Below, piece by piece: positions 34,203-43,769 of a stretch of 64,000 bases of DNA. Source of the stretch: Aphanocapsa sp. GSE-SYN-MK-11-07L (GTDB taxonomy: Bacteria > Cyanobacteriota > Cyanobacteriia > Thermosynechococcales > Thermosynechococcaceae); NCBI GenBank assembly GCA_019359715.1, contig JAHHGS010000011.1:86051-150050 (forward strand). The letters are read 5' to 3'. The notes beneath the pieces are model-generated. The model was not told where the DNA came from, made no database searches, and worked only from the letters and a program-made list of their open reading frames with translations. How positions within the stretch are numbered: position 1 is the first letter of the stretch; the number at the start of each line of letters is the position of its first letter. Made by a program: the position numbers and the translations under genes.

Positions 34203-35396
34203 TTAAGGAGGTTGAGAATCGAACAGCAAGGATTGATACTCTGCAAAGGCCCGCGAAAAACGATAGCAACTTTCATACAATGCCCGCGAGTGAGCACCCA
34301 TTTCAGAAACCAGCAATGGTTGCTGGGCTAGGTTAGAAAAAATCTCAGCCAAAGCGACGGGTTGTCCAGGTGGGCAGTTGACTCCACAGTGATGGCTCAA
34401 CAATAGCTGATCAAGATACGAACCAGGCACTGAAACTGAAACGATCGCTCGACCGGCTGCCAACATGCCATAGAGCTTACATGGAGCGATCGCGTATTCT
34501 GCACCTGCAACCAAACTCACTAACGAGACATCGCAAGCAGTCAAGGAAAGTTTAAGCTGCTCTCTAGGCTGAAAAGGAAGCAGCAAAAGGTTATCAAGCT
34601 GATGGGATGCTTTGGCATCTACTAATAGCTGCTTTTTGGCTCCATCACCCACAAAAACAAACTGAATATGTTCCTGCTTGAGCAGTTGAGCAGCTTCAGC
34701 AAAAATTTCAATATCATGCAATCTGCCAATATTGCCAGAGTACAAAATTGTGAATTTGTCAGTTAAACCATGCTCCAAAGCAAAAGCATTCTCCTGTTTT
34801 GGGCAAGGCTTAATATCTTCGATCGCCCAATTCTCAATCACACAAAATTGCTCAGCCAAGCCAGTTTTGGTCGCTAAATAATCTCGCATGGCTTGGCTGA
34901 GCACAATCGTCTTAACTGAAAAGCGATAGGTGAGTTTAGAAATAAAATTAAATAGAGCAATCGGCAAACCCTCAGGAGCAATGATCTTTGCCAACACAGC
35001 CGATTCAGGGAAAATATCTTGAAGCAAAAAATAGTATTTTCCGCCTTTCAAAAGCCTAAACAAAATACCAATGATGCCTGCATAGGGCGGATTGGATGCA
35101 ATCAAAACAGGCGTATCGCGATCAACACGGAACAAAACATGCAATATTCCGCCGATCAGGAACAAAATTGAGTCAATAATTTTAGAGATAACGCGATGAC
35201 GATCAGCAGAAAAAGTAGCAGATCTGTGAATGGCAACCCCTTCTAAACCAGACTCAGCCTTAAAAGCTGGGCTAGATGTATAAACAGAGACACTGAAACC
35301 ATTATGAGTAAAACCTTTCGCCAGGTCGGTCATTAGTTGAGCTGTGGAAGCTGAATTTGGATAAAAATACTGAGACAAAATACAGAGAGACTTCAT
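34203..35396 (-). CDS. glycosyltransferase family 4 (WbuB-like)
   Basis: 397 residues, GT-B fold. The N-terminal part has LSQYFYPNSASTAQLM and SNPPYAGI, and the C-terminal donor domain has ILYSGNIGRLHDIE, FVGDGAKKQLL, and AIAPCKLYGMLAAGRAIVS. This arrangement is typical of WbuB-type transferases that add N-acetyl-fucosamine or related sugars as an early step of O-antigen assembly. The real acceptor is unknown. It lies on the minus strand, 85 bp upstream of the epimerase. Confidence 0.85.
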   Translation of the reverse strand: MKSLCILSQYFYPNSASTAQLMTDLAKGFTHNGFSVSVYTSSPAFKAESGLEGVAIHRSATFSADRHRVISKIIDSILFLIGGILHVLFRVDRDTPVLIASNPPYAGIIGILFRLLKGGKYYFLLQDIFPESAVLAKIIAPEGLPIALFNFISKLTYRFSVKTIVLSQAMRDYLATKTGLAEQFCVIENWAIEDIKPCPKQENAFALEHGLTDKFTILYSGNIGRLHDIEIFAEAAQLLKQEHIQFVFVGDGAKKQLLVDAKASHQLDNLLLLPFQPREQLKLSLTACDVSLVSLVAGAEYAIAPCKLYGMLAAGRAIVSVSVPGSYLDQLLLSHHCGVNCPPGQPVALAEIFSNLAQQPLLVSEMGAHSRALYESCYRFSRAFAEYQSLLFDSQPP

Positions 35397-35523
35397 ACAA
35401 AAGCTGACTGAGAACAGAGAAATAGGGCACGGAGAACAGGCGCAAGCGAGCCTTCTTGCTGGAATGAATTAACTTCGGCTTTCAGCCCTACGAAGAACTT
35501 GTTTACATTCAGTGCAAAGTGGT

Positions 35524-36324
35524 TTAGTCGTCTCTCAAAAATGACTCTAGATCCATTCTTTGAAAAATTTCTAAGCAGCCACCAAAGGTAGAATTGACTA
35601 TTAACCGATCATGGCTTTTATACACCTCTCTTGCCAATATATATGACATTTCACTTGCAGGTAGATCAGGCAATTGCCATTTGTCACCTCCTGCAAAGTA
35701 GTTTTTATCAAAATGATCTAAATCTTGATCTGAAGATTGAACAACTTTATTTGCTGAACCTTTGCTGGTAAAGCTATGGTCACACCCAATTAAAGCTACT
35801 TTACTAAAACCCATATGAAAGGCAAGCTGGAGTGCAACATATGTTACTGTCCCTCCCTGATGGATGCTGACGGAACAGTTTTTAGCAAACGCTGGCTGAT
35901 GAACAGAATGCAGGAAGGAAACGTTGTTTCTGCTTTCAATGAATTTAGTTCCATATTGGTCAATAAAAAGTGGAATTTGAGTTTGATTATAAAATTCAGA
36001 ATTCTGCTCTATGACATATGAGTTAACAGCTACTATGCATGAAGGACGAAAATCTGACTCACTAAAAAGTAAATTGATTTTATTTAATCCGAAAGTAAAT
36101 ACTTTGTTGAGTAAAGAAAAATCGCTCTTTAATAAACTAGGCCCATTACAAAGAATAACGGCTTTTTCACCCTTGTGCTTATTTCTATAGGCATTTAGCC
36201 TTCTACGTGAACGCCAAGATTCTAGTCTTAAATCCCATTTTAATCTATTCAAAACAATGAAAGACGCATATCTGTAGGGATTGATAGTTGGATTAGTTCT
36301 TAGGTAAATATTATCGCTATCCAT
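35524..36324 (-). CDS. DUF115/MptE-like protein in the polysaccharide locus
   Basis: 266 residues. Centre: KAVILCNGPSLLKSDFSLL, then TFGLNKINLLF, and later HQGGTVTYVALQLAFHMGFSKVALIGCDHSF. This is the pattern of DUF115, a superfamily that includes 6-hydroxymethylpterin diphosphokinase MptE and the Maf flagellin glycosyltransferases, with sialyltransferase-like relatives. In this setting a CMP-sugar-using transferase is more plausible than a pterin kinase (inference). AT-rich gene. Directly after the flippase gene (28 bp). Confidence 0.65.
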   Translation of the reverse strand: MDSDNIYLRTNPTINPYRYASFIVLNRLKWDLRLESWRSRRRLNAYRNKHKGEKAVILCNGPSLLKSDFSLLNKVFTFGLNKINLLFSESDFRPSCIVAVNSYVIEQNSEFYNQTQIPLFIDQYGTKFIESRNNVSFLHSVHQPAFAKNCSVSIHQGGTVTYVALQLAFHMGFSKVALIGCDHSFTSKGSANKVVQSSDQDLDHFDKNYFAGGDKWQLPDLPASEMSYILAREVYKSHDRLIVNSTFGGCLEIFQRMDLESFLRDD

Positions 36325-36352
36325 AGTTATTACATTAATCTTTTATTCTCAC

Positions 36353-37786
36353 TTAAAACTTTATGCTTAGTATAATATAGCCAACTAACGCTATGAAAGG
36401 AAACAAAGACGTGCTTTTTTCAAATTTCAAAATCTGTAAATTAAATGCCTTGTATGAATGTGTCGCTGAATACCAACAATAAAACCCTAAATAGCCACTT
36501 AGTGTTCCTATAGGAAAGGCAAAGATTCCAATCTGTCGAAATAACAGACTTGCAACCACAAGATAGATAACTCCTGAAACCCCGTTTGCAATATGCCATA
36601 CTATATGATTGGTTGTGCTGTACAACTGAATATGCATACCTCCATAGCGTTCAGCAAACATACTCAAACCCATCAATCCCCATAGCAAGCTGTTAACGAA
36701 CTCCGCCTTACTACCAATTAATTGTAGCAAAGGGCTAGCTACTACTCCAATTCCAATAAATCCCACCACGTAACTCCAGTAGGCAAATCTCATTCCTCGC
36801 TTTGCAATGTTCACTTGCTCTGCTAGATTTCCATCTGAACGTAGCTTCGCCAACAAAGGGAGTTTACTATAAAATGGTGCCTGTGACATTAAACCAACTA
36901 TTTGGATTAATCTTAAACTTAACAAATACGATGCAACCTCTAATGGTGTTCCTACCTGTGCATAAAAAACCCCACTAAGTTGAATTAACCCGTAGCTCAT
37001 TAAAGCCCCCAAACCACTACGCCAAGCACTTGCCCATACTGCTTCAAAAACGTCTGAATCAATTTTTTTGTGCTTGAAAATTTTGGATTCATTTTTTCTT
37101 ATTGTTTTGCATAACCATCTATCTCTTAGTACATTCAGCACTAACCAACTCTGATTCGCAACTACTAGACCTAATAAACCACCGCCCAAAATCAAAACGA
37201 AGATGCTAGTCAATATTCCCGCAGTTGTGGTTAAAATCTCCCAACGACGTTGTAAGGCAATTTTATTTGCTCCCTGAAGATAGCTGCTATAACTGTTTCC
37301 TATAAGAGAAAAGGACGAAGCCATTAAAATTATCCCCCAAGCAATCCAAGCAGATTTTGAGTCTGGAACAATGGAGATAGGTTTTACTAATGCCCATGTA
37401 CCAAAAATTGTGAGTAGAGAAATTGATACAGCTGTCAAACGCAAATATACTATTTGCATGGTGGCGCATATTTTATCTATGGTTTCCCAATTTGGTGCTT
37501 TTGAACTATTAGACTTTTCGACATAACGCAAATCTTTTAGCTCCGATGTGCAACGACCACCCATGCCGTACGCAATTATTCTTGAAAAGGTAGGGCTAAA
37601 ACCTACATCAGCCAATATTTGCAGCCCAATAATTGTGCCAAATAAATACCACAAGGCAATTTCTTCTGTACTAAGACGAGTAAGAATTAATGGCAAAACT
37701 ATTAATAGACTCGACGAGCGTGTCAAAAAACTACCCCAGGTCATTAAGGTAGGGGAGTCAATAATTCTAGAGAAAAATCTTTTCAA
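36353..37786 (-). CDS. Wzx-like polysaccharide flippase
   Basis: 477 residues with 12 or more hydrophobic segments, from SFLTRSSSLLIVLPLILTRL at the N terminus. The YFLFGTIIGLQI-like helix pattern, conserved DVGFSPTFSR, and the pairwise arrangement of helices fit the MOP/Wzx superfamily. It would flip undecaprenyl-linked repeat units across the inner membrane. The sequence is poorly conserved, as usual for Wzx. AT-rich. Confidence 0.8.
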   Translation of the reverse strand: MKRFFSRIIDSPTLMTWGSFLTRSSSLLIVLPLILTRLSTEEIALWYLFGTIIGLQILADVGFSPTFSRIIAYGMGGRCTSELKDLRYVEKSNSSKAPNWETIDKICATMQIVYLRLTAVSISLLTIFGTWALVKPISIVPDSKSAWIAWGIILMASSFSLIGNSYSSYLQGANKIALQRRWEILTTTAGILTSIFVLILGGGLLGLVVANQSWLVLNVLRDRWLCKTIRKNESKIFKHKKIDSDVFEAVWASAWRSGLGALMSYGLIQLSGVFYAQVGTPLEVASYLLSLRLIQIVGLMSQAPFYSKLPLLAKLRSDGNLAEQVNIAKRGMRFAYWSYVVGFIGIGVVASPLLQLIGSKAEFVNSLLWGLMGLSMFAERYGGMHIQLYSTTNHIVWHIANGVSGVIYLVVASLLFRQIGIFAFPIGTLSGYLGFYCWYSATHSYKAFNLQILKFEKSTSLFPFIALVGYIILSIKF

Positions 37787-38034
37787 GGAATGTAACTGTT
37801 GCTCATTTACTGATTTTCGCTAAAGGGTAGTCTCCAAAGCGAAGTCGATCTATCGTGTACGACACTTTTACTCTTGAATTTTGAGTAAAGGCGTGGAAAT
37901 GGCACTGTATCATATCTTGCTGAGCTTCTCTTATTTGCCCACACAATAACTGTTGCAACTTCAGGAAAGCTTGCGTCTATCTTGATGTCAGAAATTTGCT
38001 TAGCAGCCAGAGGTAAACCTACTTTCTAGACCTT

Positions 38035-38958
38035 TTACAAACTACTTAAACCAACAGGAATATATCTTGGCTCCCAAATACCTAACGGCATTCCAAATTT
38101 GTCTGACTTCTTATAAAATTCAGCCAAGTTTTGCTTTAGATAACTACAACGGCGATATTTATCTAGAATTTCTGCTGGATTTTGAACCCTCTGCTTTTTA
38201 GCACCAAAATGCTTTTCCAAATCTGAAATTGAGAAACAATTACTCTGTGACTGATCATGCCACCATGTCCCAGGCTGTTCTGTACCAGATGTTGTTACTG
38301 CCCATAGAGAATCTGGTTTCAATACTCTGCTGATTTCAGCTAAAGCAACATCTAAATCTTGATAAGGTATATGTTCCCACGCTGATAGTGACACAACAGC
38401 ATCAAATTGACCTGATGGTATTTCAGGCATCTTACATAAATTTCCAATAGTCCACTGGATAGAACCCAATGAAACATCTGATAAATGGGTTGATGAACGC
38501 CACTTGCTGTGAGATGCAGTGTAGTAACGAGAATTACAGAACTTGTAAAGTGACGTCTGTTTGACAAGATTTTTTAGAACTCTGCCAAAAGAAATATTAC
38601 CCTTTTCTGTGGATATAAATTCTTTATAAGAAGTTGGTTTGAAACTTGGTAAAGTTTTAAGGTTGATTTGGTATCGATCGCAATAAGCAGTTGGAGGTTC
38701 AAAGAGAGCCATGTCTATATTAGTGACATGAAAGCCCATTTCCGCCAAAAGAAACTGCACAGGACCATGGCCACCACCAGCATCTAATATTTTCAGATTT
38801 CGAGACCAATTGTTAACTCTAGAATAAATCCAAGTTAAATCGGTAATATAGTGCCAACCTAATTGTGTCCGTCCAGTTTCTTTCAGAAAAGATTCAACGA
38901 AGCAGAAATCATTAGAAGTTAATTGCTCTTCGGGATCTATAAACTCATAACCGATCAT
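38035..38958 (-). CDS. SAM-dependent methyltransferase
   Basis: 307 residues from ATG 38958 (preceded by AAGGA), or 318 from a TTG at 38991. SAM-binding motif I is KILDAGGGHGPVQFLLAEMG, the acidic loop is NIDMALFEPP, and the motif after strand 4 reads FDAVVSLSAWEHIPYQD, followed by RVLKPDSLWAVTTSG. Class I methyltransferase, probably acting on a sugar of the repeat unit. It is separated from the flippase by 248 bp without genes. Confidence 0.82.
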   Translation of the reverse strand: MIGYEFIDPEEQLTSNDFCFVESFLKETGRTQLGWHYITDLTWIYSRVNNWSRNLKILDAGGGHGPVQFLLAEMGFHVTNIDMALFEPPTAYCDRYQINLKTLPSFKPTSYKEFISTEKGNISFGRVLKNLVKQTSLYKFCNSRYYTASHSKWRSSTHLSDVSLGSIQWTIGNLCKMPEIPSGQFDAVVSLSAWEHIPYQDLDVALAEISRVLKPDSLWAVTTSGTEQPGTWWHDQSQSNCFSISDLEKHFGAKKQRVQNPAEILDKYRRCSYLKQNLAEFYKKSDKFGMPLGIWEPRYIPVGLSSL

Positions 38959-39022
38959 TTTGATTTCAGTTCCTTGAATTAAATAAAACAAATAAAAGAT
39001 AATTGTTTGCTTTAATGTCAGA

Positions 39023-39808
39023 TTAAGTTAATCGAGTAACAAGTTGTTTGACTTTAGCCTTAACTCTCTGTAGATTCGACGGTTTTTTAATTAACTTTTG
39101 ATCACCATGAGGTTGATAAATTTTTTGAATGAGTTCGATTATCTTTTCTTCTTTATTCGATCTAGGAATTTCTCGCAGAAATAAATAATCTGCCTGCGAA
39201 TTAAAAGAATTTTGATATCCCGTCCAGCCTGCGATCGCAAATCCTAAACTTTTTAGGTAACTTTTTACTTCGTTTTCAAGAATCATATCTTTGTACAAAG
39301 GATATCGATATAACTCTAACTCTAATCCAAGACAATCTTTTTCTAAATAATCCTTCGCACCGTCAAGTATGAAAAATTCTCCGCTCTGAGTATCGCTTTT
39401 TAAGAAATGAAAAGGAATATGTTCGCCTAAAGATTGATAGAGTTCGACAAGAATTGTATCCAATTTTTTAACACTGCATTCAAACTCTTTTGTGATTTTA
39501 GAACGTTCGTACCAAGTTTCATTTAGTTGGCGATCTCCTTCTAGTTGGATCGCTTTAAAATTTTCTTGTACCCATTCAAAATTTTGTTTTAGTAAAGAAG
39601 AACCCGTTCCCTGTTTACCTGAAACATAAAAAGCGGCCTCTCCATCAAAATTCCAAACGGCACAATTGTAGGATAGTTTTTTTCCAGTTAATATAAAAGG
39701 CTCATTGGGTTCAAAACTCAAACTCCAGTCAATTTTATGTTTGTAAATCTCCCAAGGAAAATCGAAACCTCCAACCGCTCCAATATCGATAATATTTACT
39801 TTAAGCAT
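39023..39808 (-). CDS. FkbM-type methyltransferase-like protein
   Basis: 261 residues. It opens NIIDIGAVGGFDFPWE, a divergent SAM loop, then LSFEPNEPF, a GTGSSLLKQN stretch, and LDTILVELYQSL ... HFLKSDTQSGEFFILDGAKDYL, which is the FkbM block (usually KxDxQGxExxVLxGA). O-methylation of a sugar is the usual role. The motif I glycines are irregular (DIGAVGG), so activity should not be taken for granted. Confidence 0.7.
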   Translation of the reverse strand: MLKVNIIDIGAVGGFDFPWEIYKHKIDWSLSFEPNEPFILTGKKLSYNCAVWNFDGEAAFYVSGKQGTGSSLLKQNFEWVQENFKAIQLEGDRQLNETWYERSKITKEFECSVKKLDTILVELYQSLGEHIPFHFLKSDTQSGEFFILDGAKDYLEKDCLGLELELYRYPLYKDMILENEVKSYLKSLGFAIAGWTGYQNSFNSQADYLFLREIPRSNKEEKIIELIQKIYQPHGDQKLIKKPSNLQRVKAKVKQLVTRLT

Positions 39809-39830
39809 AAAATTTTTTCAAAAGTATTTT

Positions 39831-40574
39831 TTAAACAGGATCGTACAGACGTGACTTAATACCACCATCTAATTCTAATGATGCGCCATTAATAAACTTG
39901 GCTTGAGGAGAAGCTAAAAATAACGCAGCTTCTGCTACTTCTTCTGGTTTAGCAATTCTTCCTACGGGATGTATACTTGACAACAGATCGAGTAATTCTT
40001 CTTTGCCTTTAAATCCTTCTACAAGCATTGGCGTAGCAACCGCAGCAGGACAAATTGCATTAATTCGCACTCTCGACCCAAGTTCGACAGCCATACTTTT
40101 AGTTAGCCCTACTAGTCCAGTTTTGCTGGTAGCATAACAGATAAATCCCGGTTTGGTAAGATTAGCATGAATGCTAGCAATATTGACAACCGAACCGCAT
40201 GTTTTTTCTAACTCGGATAGTAAAGCTTGAGTTAAAATAAATGGCGCAATTAAATTAATATCTAAAGTTTGATGCCAATCATCCAAAGTGATTTCTTCAG
40301 TTGGTTTAACTATTTGTATGGCAGCATTATTAACTAAAACCTCAAGATTTTTATCGCTCAAATAATTTCTTATTTGTTGGAGTATCTGCGAACAATAAAC
40401 CTCATTTGAACACATTTTTCGCAGATCGGCTTCAATAAAGCGATCGCTAAATTTATCATTGCCCTTTACCTTATCTAGACCAATTATTAAATAATCAGCA
40501 TTTTTGAAGGTTTGGCACAAAGCTAGTCCAATCCCCCCTGACGATCCCGTAATTAAAGCTACTTTTTCCATCAT
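39831..40574 (-). CDS. short-chain dehydrogenase/reductase
   Basis: 247 residues, classical SDR: ITGSSGGIGLAL (cofactor loop), LVNNAAIQ, catalytic Ser in VVNIASIHAN and YxxxK in CYATSKTGLVG, then NAICPAAVATPM and a closing INGASLELDGG. The substrate is unknown. It is 9 bp from the hydroxyacid dehydrogenase, so the two enzymes probably act in one route with the cytidylyltransferase further upstream. Confidence 0.88.
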   Translation of the reverse strand: MMEKVALITGSSGGIGLALCQTFKNADYLIIGLDKVKGNDKFSDRFIEADLRKMCSNEVYCSQILQQIRNYLSDKNLEVLVNNAAIQIVKPTEEITLDDWHQTLDINLIAPFILTQALLSELEKTCGSVVNIASIHANLTKPGFICYATSKTGLVGLTKSMAVELGSRVRINAICPAAVATPMLVEGFKGKEELLDLLSSIHPVGRIAKPEEVAEAALFLASPQAKFINGASLELDGGIKSRLYDPV

Positions 40575-40583
40575 TCACGACTT

Positions 40584-41519
40584 TTAGAGCGTTCCTAAAA
40601 AATCAAACAAAAGTTGAATTGCTTGTTCGCTAGCTCGTCGCACCGCATCTGTGGTGTTAGAACTATTGTGGGAACCAAAAACACACCGCTCGAATTGACG
40701 GAGAGGAGAATCTAGTGGAAGCGGTTCGTTTTCAAAAACATCGAGGGCAACCGAATGAACTTGACCGGATTTTAAAGCCTCAACTAACGCAACTTCGTCA
40801 ATTAACGGCCCCCTCGCGACATTGACAATTCTTACGCCGCGTTTTGTTTGCGAGAGCATTTTCGCGTTCAATAGATGGTGATTTTCTGGGGTTAGGGCAC
40901 AGGTAAGAACGATAAAATCGGCTTCAATCAATCTTTGGGGCCATTGACCTGATTGAACCGCTTCAAGCCCCTCTAAAGATTCAAAACAAGGATCATAGGC
41001 AATCACATGCATATTTGCCACTAACAACCGCTTAGCAACATTTTTACCAATATCACCAAAACCTATAAGTCCAACCGTCTTGTTGGACAAGGAAATTCCA
41101 GAAGGCTTGGGCCATTTTCCCTCTCTCACGCCTCGATCAATTACAAATGTTTGTCTTGCCAGTGCGATTAAATAGCCCATTGCGATATCAGCAACCTCAG
41201 CACCAAACATATTAGGTGTATTGGCAGTAGAAATACCTAACTCCTTAGCAGACAGAAAGTCTACATTGTCAACACCTACTCCCCATTTGATGACTGCTTT
41301 TAATTTCCCTGCTTTTCCTGCCACAAAAACCTTTCTGCTAGCAGGATCGTCACCAATAATCCAGCCATCGTAACCAGGAACCAAAGAAACTAATTCATCT
41401 TCAGACAGAGTTTGTACTACGTTAGGACAGAACAAATCAATGCCTTTCGATTCAAATATAGGCTTAAACTCATTAATTAGATTTAACATGGGAGGACAGG
41501 TAATCAATACTTTCATCAT
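40584..41519 (-). CDS. D-2-hydroxyacid dehydrogenase, short SerA-like
   Basis: 311 residues without ACT or ASB domains. NAD loop GLIGFGDIGKNVA, catalytic Arg in NVARGPLIDE, Glu in DVFENEPLP and His in FGSHNSSNT. That differs from the serA gene at 18.3 kb, which is the full-length serine enzyme, so this copy has a special role within the glycan locus, perhaps making an acid sugar or glycerate-type substituent. It overlaps the Wzy gene by 4 bp (ATGA). Confidence 0.88.
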   Translation of the reverse strand: MMKVLITCPPMLNLINEFKPIFESKGIDLFCPNVVQTLSEDELVSLVPGYDGWIIGDDPASRKVFVAGKAGKLKAVIKWGVGVDNVDFLSAKELGISTANTPNMFGAEVADIAMGYLIALARQTFVIDRGVREGKWPKPSGISLSNKTVGLIGFGDIGKNVAKRLLVANMHVIAYDPCFESLEGLEAVQSGQWPQRLIEADFIVLTCALTPENHHLLNAKMLSQTKRGVRIVNVARGPLIDEVALVEALKSGQVHSVALDVFENEPLPLDSPLRQFERCVFGSHNSSNTTDAVRRASEQAIQLLFDFLGTL

Positions 41520-42940
41520 GCTTGTAACTCTTTACCCTTTTCAGCATTACTCGAAATAGAGAATACCCCTGAGATAATAATCATAGTAAAGATTAGAAAA
41601 GAATCAGCATAATAAACAGTTGGCATTGCTTCGGTTACTCCTGCCAAAATAAAATAGATCACTAGCGCATAAGTGATGTTTTCTATTTTAATATTATTTG
41701 CATATTCACTTACAAATTCACTTTGATACTTTGACTTGAGAACACTTGAAGATGTTAGCTGCTTTGAGACAGTGAATAAAAGCAGTACAAATACTATTGT
41801 TCCTACATAACCTACATCTAGCAAATACTGCAAAAGCAAGCTGTGTGGAGGAGCAATATCTGGACTTGTAAGTCTGCCTGAGAATAAAAACGAATATAAT
41901 TGCGATACGCCTGAATCAACTTGACCGTAAATTCCATAACCAAATAACTGATTCGAATTGAATTCTGATAGAATTTTCAAGACCGCGGACCAAATAATTT
42001 CACGACCGCTCAGGATTTCACTTCCCCTGTCCCGAGCTAGAAAGGAAATTACATCTAATTGTTTTATAACAAGAGTATTTAATAGCAAGAATGGAATTGA
42101 GGCGAACATTATTAAGGAAGGAAAGTAACGATACACAAAGCTTTTCTTAAATACTAAATATAGCAAGATTGTCATGAATGCACTTACCAATGAACCACGG
42201 CTATCAGATAACAATAGTGCAAAGCAACTAGTAATGACAATGATCAATTTCAAAAACATGCCTAATGAACGGTATCTTAGAATAAATAGTAAAACTCCTG
42301 TCACCAAAGAGGCTCCAGAAACAACTCCAAATCCATTAATACTCGTAGACAATGGAAACAGAATTCTTTCAAGCTTTAAACCTAAAAAAGATAGCGAATG
42401 ACTTTCTCCAATCTCTGTAATCCCATATAAATTATCCCAGGTTGTATCTGTTGGCCTAATACCTATAATGTGTAAGAACGTATTAACTGCTACGTAAATG
42501 CAAAGTCCGTAGAGAATTCCAGCTCTTAGTCGATTCAACGAAAAGTTTGACTTCTGGGTCCAAAATATAAGGATGCCGAGAATATTTATTGTCAACCAGA
42601 ATAAGAGTAAGTATGGGGAAAGCTTTAACTCTTTGAATGCTCCTAGATAATACGTAGCAAAAGCTATCAACATCACAAAATTGTAGATAGCAAAGAGTAG
42701 CATTGTTAGCTTATCAGGCTTAATACTTATAACCTCATGATAGTTTCTTGTATTACGGTTTCTCTCAATATACTTACCATAAAGATAGCTGAACAAATTT
42801 ACGCATATTAATAGCCAGGCAATTCCATAAAAAAAGAATGTAAGTGTAATCTGCAATAATCTATCTTCGAATAAATTCGACAACTGCATCAAAACTAATA
42901 TTGAAGATAGTGCAATTAAATTGATACTAGATAGTTTCAT
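41516..42940 (-). CDS. O-antigen polymerase/ligase (Wzy/WaaL family)
   Basis: 474 residues with about 12 membrane segments. The Wzy_C/O-antigen ligase marks are LLLSDSRGSLVSA, the large periplasmic loop with SGREIIWSAV, FGYGIYGQVDSG and PPHSLLLQYLLDVGYVG. It would polymerise repeat units in the periplasm. It lies between the cytidylyltransferase and the hydroxyacid dehydrogenase and is AT-rich. Confidence 0.85.
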   Translation of the reverse strand: MKLSSINLIALSSILVLMQLSNLFEDRLLQITLTFFFYGIAWLLICVNLFSYLYGKYIERNRNTRNYHEVISIKPDKLTMLLFAIYNFVMLIAFATYYLGAFKELKLSPYLLLFWLTINILGILIFWTQKSNFSLNRLRAGILYGLCIYVAVNTFLHIIGIRPTDTTWDNLYGITEIGESHSLSFLGLKLERILFPLSTSINGFGVVSGASLVTGVLLFILRYRSLGMFLKLIIVITSCFALLLSDSRGSLVSAFMTILLYLVFKKSFVYRYFPSLIMFASIPFLLLNTLVIKQLDVISFLARDRGSEILSGREIIWSAVLKILSEFNSNQLFGYGIYGQVDSGVSQLYSFLFSGRLTSPDIAPPHSLLLQYLLDVGYVGTIVFVLLLFTVSKQLTSSSVLKSKYQSEFVSEYANNIKIENITYALVIYFILAGVTEAMPTVYYADSFLIFTMIIISGVFSISSNAEKGKELQA

Positions 42941-43024
42941 CTGAAATACTTTTGATATTGAGTTTTCGATTTAAAACAGCGCTTTCAGTCATTTTCTTAT
43001 CTGTAAGTAAGGCTTATTCTTTTT

Positions 43025-43729
43025 TCACAAACATGAGAGTGTTTGTGAAAAAATATATTGAGCTACAGCATTGGCAAGTTGCCAGTCAGTTTGATCGTCG
43101 ATATCAATTGACTCTAAACGTGGTGTTTCAAACATCATTGGATGTTTTCCAATTCTGGCACCCGTTGCCATAAAACTTTCTGTGGTAAATATATACAAGT
43201 TTGAATTCTCTTCATACCATGTTTCTAAATCTTGAGTTCTAATTAAGTTTTTGGGATCATGGTTAACTGCTGTACCATCCTCTCGATAGAAACGAGCTTG
43301 AAATCGATTAACTGTAAACAACGAGTCAATCAAACTAGAATTTCTGGCCTCTAGGAAACTTTTTAACGCCTTTTCAATCGTTGCAGAACTTAAAAGTGGA
43401 TTAGTTGTATGAGTCATAAGATAAATATCAGCAGGCACATTAGCAATATCATCAGCTAAGATTAGATTCATACTTACAAAATCCCCGCAAATTTCAGGTT
43501 TCCGATCTCGAATTTGTACTCGATCTGAATCAGTTAGAAGGTGTTTTGTAACGATAGTTCGCGCATCTGTATTTATGACTACTTTTGATATCTGCGGTAC
43601 TGAAATTAAACTATCCAAAATCCATTGAAACAAAGGCTTGTTTTGAAAGAGTTTAAAATTTTTGCCTTTAACTCTTTCGCTGTTTGCTTTCATTGGCAGA
43701 AGGGCAACTATTTTTAATGGTTCTAGCAT
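43025..43729 (-). CDS. CMP-sugar synthetase (acylneuraminate cytidylyltransferase family)
   Basis: 234 residues. The CTP loop reads ALLPMKANSERVKGKNF, a variant of the LIPARxGSKxxxxKN motif; VVINTDAR, THTTNPLLSSATIEKAL and ESIDIDDQTDW (metal-binding acids and final strand) complete the NeuA/KdsB-type fold. It should activate an acidic sugar as CMP derivative. No NeuB-type synthase is encoded in the window, so the sugar is not clearly sialic, legionaminic or Kdo. Confidence 0.85.
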   Translation of the reverse strand: MLEPLKIVALLPMKANSERVKGKNFKLFQNKPLFQWILDSLISVPQISKVVINTDARTIVTKHLLTDSDRVQIRDRKPEICGDFVSMNLILADDIANVPADIYLMTHTTNPLLSSATIEKALKSFLEARNSSLIDSLFTVNRFQARFYREDGTAVNHDPKNLIRTQDLETWYEENSNLYIFTTESFMATGARIGKHPMMFETPRLESIDIDDQTDWQLANAVAQYIFSQTLSCL

Positions 43730-43769
43730 CTTTAGTTATTATGTTCTTGAAATATTACTTTTCTCATTC

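Noticed and set aside
41516..43729. Sialic or legionaminic acid biosynthesis cluster.
   Set aside because: Only the cytidylyltransferase is present; NeuB, NeuC and LegI-type enzymes are missing from the window, so the specific sugar cannot be named.
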